Assembly (NCBI GenBank): GCA_030544235.1
Contig: CM060465.1
Coordinates: 35,370,988 to 35,434,987 of the forward strand
Reading direction: 5' to 3'
From: Lepturacanthus savala
Taxonomy: Eukaryota; Chordata; Actinopteri; Scombriformes; Trichiuridae
Length of the DNA stretch: 64,000 nucleotides
The notes beneath the pieces are model-generated. The model was not told where the DNA came from. It ran no database searches and was given only the letters and a program-made list of their open reading frames with translations. Shown in pieces: positions 21,565 through 40,489 of this stretch; positions within the stretch are counted from its first letter, which is position 1; every line of letters begins with the position of its first letter. The translations under genes were made by a program, and so were the position numbers.

Positions 21565-22880
21565 GAAGCCTGTAAAGAATAAAATAAATAACTTCCATGT
21601 AAATTCATCTACATTAACTCATATTTTCTGTTTATTTTAGACTCCAGCCTCTTGTTGGATGAGCCAAGAGGAGGATTCCAGTCATCCGGACCTCGGAATG
21701 GTGACATACCAGCAGTTAATCCTTTAAATTAGCAGCAACACACGCTTCACATTGTTTAAATGATGGTTTATTCACTTCCAGGAGATAAATCTGATTTAAA
21801 TAATCACAAATATACAGAAACTGGTCAAGAGAAATGTTTTATCACTATGTGGCAAACATAAATAAGTAATATTCTTATAATTTATGTCCTATATTACACT
21901 TTTCCAGCATTGATTTAGTCAATTTTATACTATCATTGTGTTTTATTTTGCCTGATTTATGGATATATTGGATAAAATCCAATTGTGGACATGCATTTAA
22001 AGAAAATCTAATGATAATAGGTTGGAAAATAATCTGATTTTAGAAGCTGGAACCAGAGAATTCTTAAAGAATGACTCAAATCAATTAATCAATTATCAAA
22101 ATAGTTTGCATTAACCAATTAATGATCGCAGAATGAATCAATAAATCTTGAATAAATCAATAAAAAAACTAGAAGTAAACCAAATGATGATCAATTAATC
22201 TATAATATATTGAAGTGATTAATCAGTTAGTTATTTGGTTCATTAAATGCTGAAAATTCAACCAAAAATCAATTAATTAATTATCAATATAATCGATTAA
22301 TCGACTAATCCTATTATAACTTCAATAAACTAAATGTCCCTTCACAATAAAAGCACCGTGTGGCTTAGTAAGAAGCTGTATCACCTGCTTTTTAATTAAA
22401 TTATTCTCTATAAATGCAGTTAAATGTCCAGAATCAGGAAAAATCAACGTACCTTTTTCTGTTTATTTAATTTTATTTGTTTAAATCCTATATATAATCT
22501 ATATATATATAGATATAATCTATATATATATATCCGTTAAATATCAGAAAAACTAAAGAAATCAAGCAGGAAAGTGATAATAGTTGTTTAATCTGCAGCA
22601 CAAACACTGTTCTTAACACTTAAAATTCACAAAACTAATCTTCATCTTCACATTTTTATTCATTTTTACATTCCCGGCATACAAGTGTGTATTCATTCAA
22701 CAATAAAACGACTCATACATCATTTATTTATTCACCCATTTACAACGACCTGCCTTGTTTGGACGATGAAAACCTACAGATTGACTAAAGGAAGTGATGA
22801 ACACAACAGATTTGGACCTAGAAACGACTCGTTGGTTTGTGTCCCGCAGTGCTCTCCTGTCTGTTTTAGTTGCATTCATT
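21565..22880. other. Intergenic, AT-rich, with degraded hAT-like fragments
   Basis: Degenerate hAT-family pieces near 22,000-22,330 (AGAAGCTGGAACCAGAGAAT, ATGACTCAAATCAATTAATC). A TATATA/ATCTATA palindromic tract lies at about 22,485-22,535. The last 250 bases are the unique 3' flank of troponin I copy C. No other exon is recognised. Confidence 0.5.
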
Positions 22881-22886
22881 TCATTT

Positions 22887-25560
22887 TTACTGTCCAGAGT
22901 TAAACAGCTTCTTCCTTCCTTCCATTCCAGACATGGCCTCCACGTTCTTACGCCAGTCAGTCACCTCTTCCCTCTGCAGAAACAGTATTTACACATCAGA
23001 AATGCCTAAAAGTCCTTGTAAAATGCATTATTTGATATGTAATAAGGCAATTATACGCACTCATAACGTGCATTTCATCCAAATTTATTCAGTTTAACAC
23101 ATATTTTATTGTTAAACCTTTACATCTCTTATTTCTTGATTCATTAAGATGCACTATCAGTTAAATATGTGCTTATAAACTGTTAATTATGCACCTATTA
23201 TCAGTTATTTATGTGCTTATAAACTGTTAATTATGCACCTATTACCAGTTAATTATGTGCTTATAAACTGTTAATTATGCACCTATTACCAGTTAATTAT
23301 GTGCTTATAAACTGTTAATTATGCACCTATTACCAGTTAATTATGTGCTTATAAACTGTTAATTATGCACCTATTATCAGTTATTTATGTACTTTATGTA
23401 CAGTTTAATATGAAATTATCGGTTAATGATCAAATTCTTGTCCGTTAATGATGAAATTGTCATCAATTAGTTATTATAATCTATTAGTTATGCAATTAAT
23501 TATGCACTTAATATCAGTTGACGATGAATTTATTATCAGTTAACTATAAAATTATCAGTTAACAATAAAATTCATGTCAGTTAACTATTAATATCAGTTA
23601 ATTATGCACCTAAAATCAATTAATTATGGACTTATTATAAGTTAATGATCAACTTATCAGTTAAGTATGAACTTATCAGTTAATTATGCACCTAAAATCA
23701 ATTAATTATGCAGCTAATATCAGTTAACAATGACTTTATTATCAGTTAATGCTGGAATTATTATCAGTTAACTATTAATATCAATTAATTATGCATCTAA
23801 TAACAGTTATCAATGGATTAATTATCAGTTAATGATGGTTCTTGTCAGTTTATTATTATCAGGTAAATATAAATAAAAATTATTAGTTAATTATCACCTA
23901 ATATCAATTAATTATCATCTAATATCAGTTAATTGTGAACTTATTATTAGTTAAATATCAATTTATCAGTTAACAATAAACGTATTATAATTATCAGTTA
24001 ATTAAGCACCTATTAGTTAATTATCACCTAATATCAGTTAATTATCACCTAAAATCAGTTAAGTATCACCTAAAATCAGTTAAGTATCACCTAATATCAG
24101 TTAATTATCACCTAATATCAGTTAATTATCACCTAAAATCAGTTAATTATCACCTAAAATCAGTTAATTATCACCTAAAATCAGTTAATTATCACCTAAA
24201 ATCAGTTTATGATGAACTTATTATCATTTAAGTATGAACTTAGTAGTTAATTATGCAGCTAATATCAGTTAACAATGAATTTATTATCAGTTAATGCTGA
24301 AATTATATTAATATTATCAGTTATCTATTAATATCAATTAATTATGCATCTAATATCAGTTAAAAATAAATGTATTATCAGTTAAGCATACATTTATTAG
24401 TTAATTATCACCTAATATCAGTTAATTATGCACTTATTAGTTAATTATCACCTAATATCAGTTAATTAACCAGTTTAATTTTTGATTCTCTAACATGATA
24501 TATATGCAATTTAAAGTACAAAAATTCAACTTAAATATAGTTTTAAACAACAACTATGATTATGATGCTATTATTAACACTTATATCACCTTATTAACAC
24601 AGTTTATAGTGTCATAAATGCAGAATAATGTTAGTAATGATATAATAAAGGACTTATTACACCCGTTTTTCTGATTTTCTCACCTTTTCCTCCTCTTTCT
24701 TCACCGTCTTGAGTTTGGACTTGAAGTCGGACTTCCTGAGTTTGGACGTGTCCGTGCTGGACAACATGTCGTCTGTGGTTTTCTTCACGCGCTTCAGGTT
24801 GGGCCTCTTCACCCCCTTCAGCTCCGTGATCTTCTGGTTCAGACCCTCGATCTGCACAAAAATACAAAAAACAGCAGATTTACCAGGAAAACCCAAGCGA
24901 GTACAGGTCAGTGAATGAAAACCTGCTTCACCTCTTTCTCATTTTTGGACACTTTAATCTCCATATCGTAACGAGCCTCGTCCACGACGTCGATCTTACG
25001 ATGCAGTTCTTTACAAAGGTCCTGCGGCGGGAAAATAAGAGTTAGAAACGCCGTGAAACGTGGGTTTTTATTGGATGTGGGGGATTTATGTGGAACCTGG
25101 AGTTCCTGGGTGGACAGGCTGGGCAGCTTCGGCAGAGGGAAACTCTCGTTCAGAACTCGTTCTTTCTCCCGTTTGGTCTCTTCGACTTCGGCCACGAGCA
25201 TAGACGCCGCTTTCTTCAGCAGTTTGGACTGAAAACATGTAAAATCCTGATTAAATCCTCGTTATCATGTGTTATAATTGGCTTTAAAATAGCTTTAAAA
25301 CACTCACCTTCAACAGCAGCCGGCGTGTGGCTGAATATTTTGACTTTTTCTGTGAAGTAGATTAGATATAAAAGGTAAAAAATACACTTTTTATCAAGTT
25401 TTTTAATGTATTTTTAAATTCCTGATTAATTAATGATATTTGAGACACTCACCGGTCTTCGTTAAGACATGAAAAGCAGAAGAAGAAGATTTATTAATTA
25501 TTTAATATATAAAAAACTGTAGAGAATTGTTTGAGAGGTTGATACTCACCCTTCAGACAT
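22887..25560 (-). CDS. tnni1: Divergent troponin I, copy C (altered switch region)
   Basis: Coding exons in transcript order: 25560-25550, 25456-25453 (a 4-base micro-exon), 25349-25308, 25228-25097, 25021-24932, 24851-24684 and 22973-22887. They join in phase to 177 residues and a stop. The product begins MSEGPKKSKYSATRR and ends GMEGRKKLFNSGQ. The N-terminal helices (LCKELHRKIDVVDEARYD) and C-terminal TDWRKNVEAMSGMEG are conserved. The 168-base exon is not: after KRPNLKRV it reads KKTTDDMLSSTDTSKLRK, where copies A and B have RVSADAMLGALLGSK. The hydrophobic switch helix that binds the troponin C regulatory lobe is thus largely polar. Splice sites and frame are intact, so it looks expressed and under constraint elsewhere. 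The acceptor before the micro-exon has a poor pyrimidine tract. Confidence 0.9.
23140..24480 (+). repeat. 44-bp then 20-21-bp tandem repeat in a copy C intron
   Basis: From 23,160 to about 23,395, five copies of a 44-base unit (GTGCTTATAAACTGTTAATT, then ATGCACCTATTACCAGTTAA). This grades into a 20-21-base unit, TTAATTATCACCTAATATCAG, repeated irregularly to 24,480. It fills most of the intron before the last exon of troponin I copy C. Confidence 0.9.
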
Positions 25561-26389
25561 GTCTGCGGTTTATTCAGTCTTCGCTGACGACAATAAAAAA
25601 CACCAAAAATAATTAAAAAACAGTTTTAACATCATTCATCAGGTCTTATAATGTGTGTGTGTTGGTTTCATGTCATTAAAAAGTCCATTTCTACCATTTT
25701 ATTTACAATAAAACATGATTTTTTGGCACAAAATCCTTTTTAAGAGAGTTAAACTATCTATAAAATATAAAATACCTCTTAAATAAACTATTAATACGAG
25801 TTAATTACATAATTGTGATCCTATAAATTGTATTTATGTCTTTTAAACGCATTTATAAACTGTGAAAAATGCCTTTAAATGATCAGTTTAAGTGTATAAA
25901 CAGGTAATAAATGCTAGTTTTAAAGGGGAAATTACAATAAATAGAAATAATATGTGCCACAACTACATTATAGTGTTATAATGACTATAAATAATATAAA
26001 TATTACTACATTATATAATAAAAATTTGATTTTTTTTCTCTAATCAAACTAAAAAGGCAAAATTTTATAGAATTATTATCTTTATTAAATAAAAATCCAT
26101 TATTATTATTATTGTATTTATATTTTTTTACTATTCGTATTTACTCTATTTACTATTATTATTTACTTTTTTAAAAATTTTCAGATTTATCTCAATATTT
26201 CAGGAATAAATCATAATAAATTATTATCTTTAAATAACAAAATAATATCAAAATAATTAGATAATATCTAAAAATAGCAATTACCAATAAGGGATAAATA
26301 AATAAACATTTTAAGAGAGTTAAATTATCTAATATCAAGTTTTTAGCGTTACACCACATCACATTTGTGACTTTATCCCATATACTGTA

Positions 26390-27130
26390 AATCAGGGGTT
26401 CTCAAAGTGGGGTTCAGGGACCCTCAGGGGTCCTTGAGGAGGTGCCAGGGGGTCCCCAGAATAAATGAGAATAACCTATTTTCACTATAATTCTAGAATT
26501 TAGAACCATTTATATAGAGGATTGTCATGATTTAAAATAAATAAATAAATTTATTTAATTTAGTTGTATTTATTTACTATTTTTCATGCATTAATTTCCC
26601 TTTGCACATGAATTTAAAATAAATAATTTATTTAATTTATTAGTATTTATTTCCTATTTTTCATGTATATTAATTTCCCTTTGCATATGAATTTCAAATA
26701 AATAAATTTATTTAATTTAGTAGTATTAATTTACTATTTTTCATGTATTAATTTCCATTTGCACATGAATTTAAAATAAATAATTTATTTAATTTAGTAG
26801 TATTTATTTCCTATTTTTCATGTATTAATTTCCCTTTTGCACATGAATTTAAAATAAATAATTTATTTAATTTAGTAATATTAATTTCCTATTTGTCATG
26901 TATTAATTTCCCTTTGCACATGAATTTATTTAAATTTAAATCTTATTTTTTATAATTTATATTGAGGTGGAAATGAATAGGGGAACAAATACATGAATTT
27001 ATTTTTTATTTGTGATTTTTTTTATTTACATAAAATGTCAAATGGTGTCACCAGAAAATAAATATATTTTGAAGATTTACCACCATGTTTTACATTTTTA
27101 ACAATATCCCAGGTGTAGTTTTGACTCATC
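26390..27130 (+). mobile_element. Dispersed element starting CAGGGGTTCTCAAAGTG
   Basis: Starts ATCAGGGGTTCTCAAAGTGG, a start seen in hAT-type non-autonomous elements. A second copy at 49,335-49,620 shares the start (CAGTGGTTCTCAAAGTG) and internal phrases (TTTAGAACC, TATAGAG, AACAAATACATGAAT). Inside this copy, about 26,540-26,940 is a tandem array of an 80-120-base unit (ATTTATTTCCTATTTTTCAT, TTCCCTTTGCACATGAATTT) repeated about five times. It lies in intron 1 of troponin I copy C. Confidence 0.65.
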
Positions 27131-27289
27131 TTGTATCACAGCAGAGTTTTAATCCCAGTAGTTTTATATAATTAGTGAATCCAATTAGTTCACAGCTTAA
27201 TACATGTATTTAGGATTAATTGATGCATTAATTGATGCATTTCAGGACAACATAATCCTCCCTATTGTTCCTATTGTGCCTGTTTCATG

Positions 27290-27870
27290 GCTATATTTGG
27301 CCAGCAGCTGCCGTGGAGTCGTCGATGCCAGAGAAAGACGAGTTAGATGAAGGTTTGGCAGCCGACGGGAGAACGATATCAGAAAAAAACGAGAACGAGA
27401 GATAAGGAAAAATAACTGAGAGCGCTATATTTGACCTCTAGGGTTAAAGGAGGTTAGAGGGGGGCAAAGGTCAAGGTAGACGAGCAAATTAAAATCTCAA
27501 GAAGCCTGTCGCCGTGGCCCCTTTTATCCACTTCAGCGCGAGAGAGTCAAGCTTCAGGGGTCAAGCTGGCCGATAAACCGGCGGCCAATAGCTCCGGGGG
27601 CAGTCCGAGCCTCGGGTTACATTTCTCTCATTTAAGAGGATCAAGGGGGTTCATCAAAAAGACGCTCGAGGTGTCAAAAGGAGCCGAGACCTTGACGGGA
27701 AAAAGTGGCGCGGATTCCCTGACGCGAACAGCAGCTGTAGTATCTGTGTCAGGAGCCGCTTTGACCCGGCGCTAAAACAGCTCATCACTCACTCAAAGAA
27801 TCTAAATCGCATTTTTAATAAGAGTTAAAAAAAGCGAGTTAGCATCGAATCCACCTGAGATCTCCTGCTT
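27290..27870 (-). promoter_or_regulatory. Candidate intron-1 enhancer of troponin I copy C
   Basis: About 580 bases of unique, CpG-containing sequence just downstream of the copy C first exon, in sharp contrast to the AT-rich repeats next to it. It holds CAGCTG E-boxes (27,306 and about 27,731), a CCAAT box (GGCCAATAG, near 27,585) and AAAGGTCAAGGT (nuclear-receptor-like). Troponin I genes studied in birds and mammals carry muscle enhancers in or near intron 1. Function here is inferred from position and composition. Confidence 0.4.
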
Positions 27871-27872
27871 AC

Positions 27873-28015
27873 CTTCAGATCGATGCAGGACGATCAGGTA
27901 CAAGCGGCGACAATGGCAGGTCGGGGAAAAGAAAAAGCACTTTATGGATATTAGTTAATAAGATTTATGTATTCCCGGCCTCATGTGAATGGCCCGTTAA
28001 AATAGACCCGCCGTG
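27873..28015 (-). promoter_or_regulatory. Promoter and non-coding exon 1 of troponin I copy C
   Basis: Donor GTAAGC (minus strand) at 27,872 ends a non-coding exon starting near 27,935. A TATA-like box (TTTATG on the plus strand) lies at 27,964-27,969, and TTAAAATAGAC lies at 27,997-28,007, 33 bases away. ATGTGAATGGCCCG between them resembles the copies A and B promoters. A CACCTG E-box follows at 28,018. Confidence 0.65.
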
Positions 28016-28019
28016 CCAC

Positions 28020-30400
28020 CTGACAATCGCCCCATCACAATGCTGGCCCCCTTCTTTTTGATTTGCCCTCGACCCCGTGACACATTTTGTTTTATGCGAT
28101 TGCACAAGGGCATAAAAAAGCAGCAGCGGCTCACGCGTCCCACACCTAGCTGACAGCTGTGTTATCCTCCCGGCAGGATATCAGGTGTTGGCTGCTTTTT
28201 AAAATGTGTGTCATGGGATGTGCTGGCAAAAGCCGCCGCATGAATACCACTTGTTTCAGCGGCGGCCTGTTAATTTCAGTTTTAAAAGCTCCACGTGCAT
28301 TTAGACGGATTTAACGCGAGATTAAGGAACAATGTTATTGTCCAGAGGGGGAAAGTGTGTCTGAATACAATATATTTAGCAGAATAACTGGGTTTAAACC
28401 AGCTAATCACAGTTAAGCTGCAGACACACATTCATTGTACTGTATAGACTGACATGCTCATTTAAATAAGAGTTCATTTATCTTTGTGAATGTTTAGTGT
28501 AAGTGTCTAAACAGGTAATAAATGCTGTTAAATAACAGATTTATAGATATTTAATAGGAGTTTAAAGGTAGAATAATAGAAATAATATCTGCTACAACTA
28601 CATTATAGTGTTAGAATGACTATAAATAGTATAAACCATCTATTAATTGGTATTAATTGGCAATTAATACTTAGAACTGGAGCTTTTCAAACTCTATAAA
28701 TATTCAATCGTCATTTTTTTGTTGTTAAACAAAATAAAAAAGGTAAAATTTTAAATTAAAATTAAATTATTATTAAATATTATGATTTTTATAATTATCA
28801 AACATGATTAAACTAATATTATAGTAGTAATTAATTATTATTTAAATATTAACATAATTATGTTAAAGTAATTTTTTAAAAAGATTTTAAAAATTAAATG
28901 AAATTTTAATTAAATTAAAATTATTTTTCTGAATTAATATTATTATTTAAAAAAATAATAATAATAAAAATAAATAAATATTAATTATTTTTTATTTGGA
29001 GATTCTTATTTATTTTATTTCCTGATAATATATATCTCAAAATAAAAGGAAAATATCTCAAAATAACGACTTATCTCGAAAAATCAACACATTATCTCAA
29101 ATTAATGACTTATTATCTCTAAATAAGGAGATAATAACTCAGAATAATGATTTATTAATAACAAGATATCTTGAAATAACGACTGATTATTTTTTAAATA
29201 ATAATTTAATATCTTGAAATTACGCATTAGCTTCTATAGTATCTTATTAATTTCTGTCTCTTTATTTATGGTTTGACAACAAAATATATATTTGAAGTTT
29301 TTTCTTTTCTATTTAAATCACATTTCACAGTTCGTAGTGACGCTGTTAAAATAAAACATTACCAAACCAGCCTGTTTGCAAAATGCTGAACGCAGCATGT
29401 CACCTCACAAGTCTGGTATCTGGAATAAACGTGTATTTTTACATGAACTGTTTGCAGCACAGAGGAGGCTTCAGATACCAGCTCCTGGGTCTATTCTGGT
29501 CAGATTACAGCGGCACATGTCTGTGTATCACTGCTGCCGTTACTGATTTCCAGCGTCCAGCAGGAGACACGCTAACACCCACACAAAGACCAGGGAATTA
29601 ACACACAGCAAGGCCACATTGTTCTCCTATAGACCTGGATCTCAGGTGACCAGGCAGCGAATAGCTGACGGTTTAGAGCTTCTATGTGTTGAATCCCCTG
29701 AGCTCATATCTGTATATTTAGTTGATGTCGCATGACTTCAGGCTGATTGTTAAAGCCAAGGAAAAGGCCCCCAAAACAAGCAGTTTAAGCTCGTTCGACA
29801 CCTTATCTCGTTTTACAGCGTGACAATTGACACAGTTGATTCACCGTGAACCTGTTTCCAGCCACAAGTCAAGTTTATGCAGTTTAAACAGGAAGTTAAC
29901 ACGTGGACGTTTGGCGTTACCGCCCCCTAGTGGCGGTTTGACGTATTTACACAATGCAAGAAGACGTATAAGAATAGTAATATCTTAAAATATTGCACAT
30001 AAAACACAGTAATTAGATCAGAGTAAATAGCACAATCTGAAAAATATGTTTGATGAGATGTTTTCAGAGCTGAAAATATATTTTATCCTTTTGTTAATAC
30101 AGAAATAAAGTGATTATTCTGCGGTAAACATGGTTAGAAACGCTGTACAAACTAGTTAAAGTAGGGATTTTAAAGTGTAATGAATAGGAAAAAGGTATTT
30201 TCAGTTGAAGCTATTTTCTCCATTAGCAGCAAACTGCAAACCACTTCTGATAACCACATCCTTCCTGCTTATTCAGATGTCAGCACCTGATAATCATTAA
30301 GCAAATGAGGAGTGAGACTCGTCTCTTTGCTCAAGGACATTATTTCACTATTTGGCCCAAAAAAAAGCTGATTTTTCTCGTTCATTTACTCATTTTTTAA
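28020..30400. other. Intergenic region between troponin I copy C and il17ra
   Basis: 28,020-28,350 is unique and GC-richer, the upstream flank of copy C, with a CAGCTG E-box near 28,154. 28,600-29,300 is AT-rich filler with TATCTCAAAATAACGACTTA-type repeats. 29,360-29,950 is unique, moderately GC-rich sequence that may hold the il17ra promoter or a 5' non-coding exon; no clear TATA box or donor was found. The ATG exon of il17ra is preceded by a possible splice acceptor (CCTCAG), which hints at a non-coding first exon upstream. Confidence 0.4.
29920..29933 (-). promoter_or_regulatory. Strong CTCF-like motif
   Basis: CCGCCCCCTAGTGG on the plus strand is CCACTAGGGGGCGG on the minus strand, close to the CTCF core. 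It lies between the troponin cluster and il17ra and faces the motif at 18,171. Motif match only. Confidence 0.55.
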
Positions 30401-30407
30401 CCTCAGA

Positions 30408-37204
<6,797 letters not shown>

Positions 37205-37919
37205 AACAAAAACCACTTTACTAAATGTCTAAATATGGTTATTTACAAGTAAAAGTCCTGAAGTAAATACTTTACTAAAGTACTAAAAGTCAAAATACTG
37301 GTGTCTAAAAATACTCCTTTACAAGTAAAAGTCAGTAATTAAAAATCTTCTTAAATAAATGTCTAAATATATTTATTTACAAGTAAAAGAATAAATACTT
37401 TAGTTAAGTAAATGTCTAAAAATACTTTGACAAGTAAAAGTCCTGAATTAAATACTTTACTAAAGTACTAAAAGTCAAAATACTGGTGTAAAAAAATAAA
37501 AACTTAAAACTTTACTTAATTAAATGTCTAAAAATACTCCTTTACAAGTATAAAAGTCCTAAATTAAAAAAACTTCTAAAGTAAATGTCTAAATATATTC
37601 ATTTACAAGTAAATACTTTACTAAAGTACTAAAAGTCAAAATACTGTCTAAAAATACTTCTTTAGTATTTTTTTTAAGAATAAAAGTCCTGAATTAAATA
37701 CTTAATGTTATTTAAGTAAAAATACACAAGTATTATCAAGAAAATGAAGTATGAAAAGTAAAAGTATGGAGCTTTTTTAAAGTTATAGCGTATATTCTTT
37801 GCATTTATCACTAACATATATATATATTATATAACTGCATAAACTGTAAATACTCAAGTAAAGTACAAATACCTCAAACGTGTACTTTAGTACTGTAATA
37901 TAATTACTTCTTTCCAACA

Positions 37920-39300
37920 TGAACACACATCCATGTGGACATTGTTCTGTATTTAGTTAAAAACCACAGAGATCAATGCTGTGTAAACGTTATTCGGGTC
38001 AAAGTTCAACTTTCTGGGCAAAGTTTCAACCATTTTTGTTGCCGTGGTGAAGGTAAGTTCTAAAATCTGCCTGGTTTTAGTGTTTTAACCTGGATATCTG
38101 AGAGATTTACATGTAAACTTGGTGTATGTTATAACATTTCACATGTTATACGGTGTTAATTAAAATCTCTGCTGTTGGATTTTATCAAGAAATGAGTGTG
38201 TTTAATGAGAAAATAGGAGGGAATAATAATGAGGGAGGGAACTGGAGCGAAGAAAATCCTCACAATGGTTGAACTGGACTCGTTCCTTTCAGCGACAGAA
38301 AAACCAGCGATGCCCGTTTGATTTTCCCTTCAAGACACTGAGGTAACGTTCGTTGTTTTAGCAGTTTGTTCATAAAGTTTGGTTTAAATTTAACGCGTGT
38401 GAGCTCAACTATCATTTTTACTGCATTCATCTTTGTGTTTCCAGAGAAGCTGCAAAGAAAAGGCTTTAAATGAGCCACCGGCTGCTTCCTTTAGTGAATT
38501 CATGTGTTCAGTTTGGGTTGTTTTACAGTTTGAAACTAGTTAAATTTAAAATACTATTAAAATCACACCTCAAGTCCTTTTATTTATACTAATTTACTAA
38601 ACTAAGGGGGGAAACTTAACCTGTTAAAATCCAAAACCTCCTGATCCAGGTTCAGAAAACACTAGATAAAGTATTTTTATCTGTAGTAATTTGGCTTATT
38701 TCAAGTTTTTGGTCTCATAAGAAAACCAAATTAGATCCAAATAAGAATTATTGTGTTTTATTACATTATTTACTGGCATGTTTCTACAGTTTCATCAAAT
38801 TTATGCATATTTTATTACCATTTGTTTTGTTGTATTTTAACCTGTTCTAATAAATAAACAAATAAAACTTAAATTAAGAGTTAATTTAAACTGAAAATAT
38901 CTTGTTTTTCAGATAATTTCAAGACTAATATTTCATTAAAAAAGATTAATCATGAAATAACCTTAATTATCTGCGAGTGGAAAAAGATAATTATACTCAA
39001 TATTGGATTATTTGTACCAAAAACAAGATATTTGTTGGTTTTTATGTCAGATTTCTTTCATTTTATCTCATGGTTATGACTTTCTCAGCTACAACAATAA
39101 ATAAAAACACAATATTTAAGGGTTTTTTTCCTGATTTGGGTCAGTTTGGTCTTGAAAACTGATAAATAAGCTTCAACCTTTGTTACTGTAGGTCAATGGG
39201 ACAATCTAATACTAATGTACTAATATTTATCCTAATGTATATAGAGAGATCTTAACCTTTGACCTTTTCATGTGTTGAATTCTTTATTTTTTCCAGATCA
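37920..39300. other. Intergenic; possible 5' non-coding exons of the pseudouridine gene
   Basis: GCCGTGGTGAAG followed by GTAAGTT (donor at 38,053) could end a non-coding first exon. CCTTTCAG then GACACTGAG and GTAACG at about 38,290-38,344 could be another. Neither can be confirmed. The rest (38,600-39,180) is a dispersed repeat with CTTATTTCAAGTTTTTGGTC and ACAAGATATTT phrases, also found at 47,200-48,900 and 61,060-61,240. Confidence 0.3.
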
Positions 39301-39307
39301 GAATCTG

Positions 39308-40428
39308 ATGAGAATGATGAATAAAGCCTCTGCTATGATCTTGAGAAGAGGGATTTCAACATTTCAGAGCAGATTGTGCAAAAATGGTGAGTTCAGAACA
39401 AGATTTTAACCGTTTTTAATCATGTTTATTTCTTAATAAACCTTCTTTTCTCAGACAGATTCCTCCGAGTTCATCCTTCTGTGTCTGAGGCGTTGGCTGC
39501 AAACAGACCAGTGGTCGCTCTGGAGAGCACCATCATTACTCATGGCATGCCCTACCCTCACAACCTGAGGTAGAAACACACCTAGAATCTGTGAAAATAG
39601 AACAATACAATAAGGCAAAATTAACAAAAATAATAAAAAAATATATATATAAATAAGTAAAAATGTCTATAATAAAAAATGACAAAATTAAGAAGTAAAA
39701 AATGATGGTATAAATAAAAAACAAATTTAAAAAGCATTAAAAATGTACAAAAAATATATGAGAAAATTTTAAATAAAGGGATAAATAATTCTGAAAAAAT
39801 AAATAAATACTTTAATATATATATAATTATGAAATAATTAAAAATTGATTAATTAAAAAAATAAGAAGTATAAAAAATATAGAATGTATAAATGTAACAT
39901 TACAAAAAATAAAGTAAGAAACAGTAAGAAATATAAAACATTATTTATGATAATTAAAAAAATAAAAATTTCTATAGTAAAAAATGACAAAATTAAGAAG
40001 TAAATAATTCATGGTATAAATGAAAACAAAATTTAAAAAGCATTAAAAATGTACAAAAAAAATATGAGAAAATTTAAAATTAAGGGATAAATAATTATGA
40101 AAAAATAAATAAATACTTTATAGATAAAATAAATAATTTAAATTTTAAAATGAAATATTTAAATCAAGAGAAAAAGAAAGAAAACTTGGAATAAACTTTA
40201 AAAAAAATAAGAAAAATATATAAAATAAATCAGAATATTATAACATACAAATGTAGGGAATGAAAAAATAAAATAAAATACAGGAAGTCAAAATTAAGAA
40301 ATACAAAATGAAAAAAAGTTTAAAAAATTAAATCGGTAAAAAGGAAAAAATGTTTCTATTAAAAAAAATTCATCATTAAGAAATAAAAACATGGTACGAA
40401 ATAAAAATGATGGGAAAAGTCTAATTAC

Positions 40429-40489
<61 letters not shown>

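Noticed and set aside
28108..28140. Plus-strand TATA-like GCATAAAAAAGCAG, a possible divergent promoter
   Set aside because: No exon or splice donor follows on the plus strand, and the sequence is common by chance upstream of copy C.
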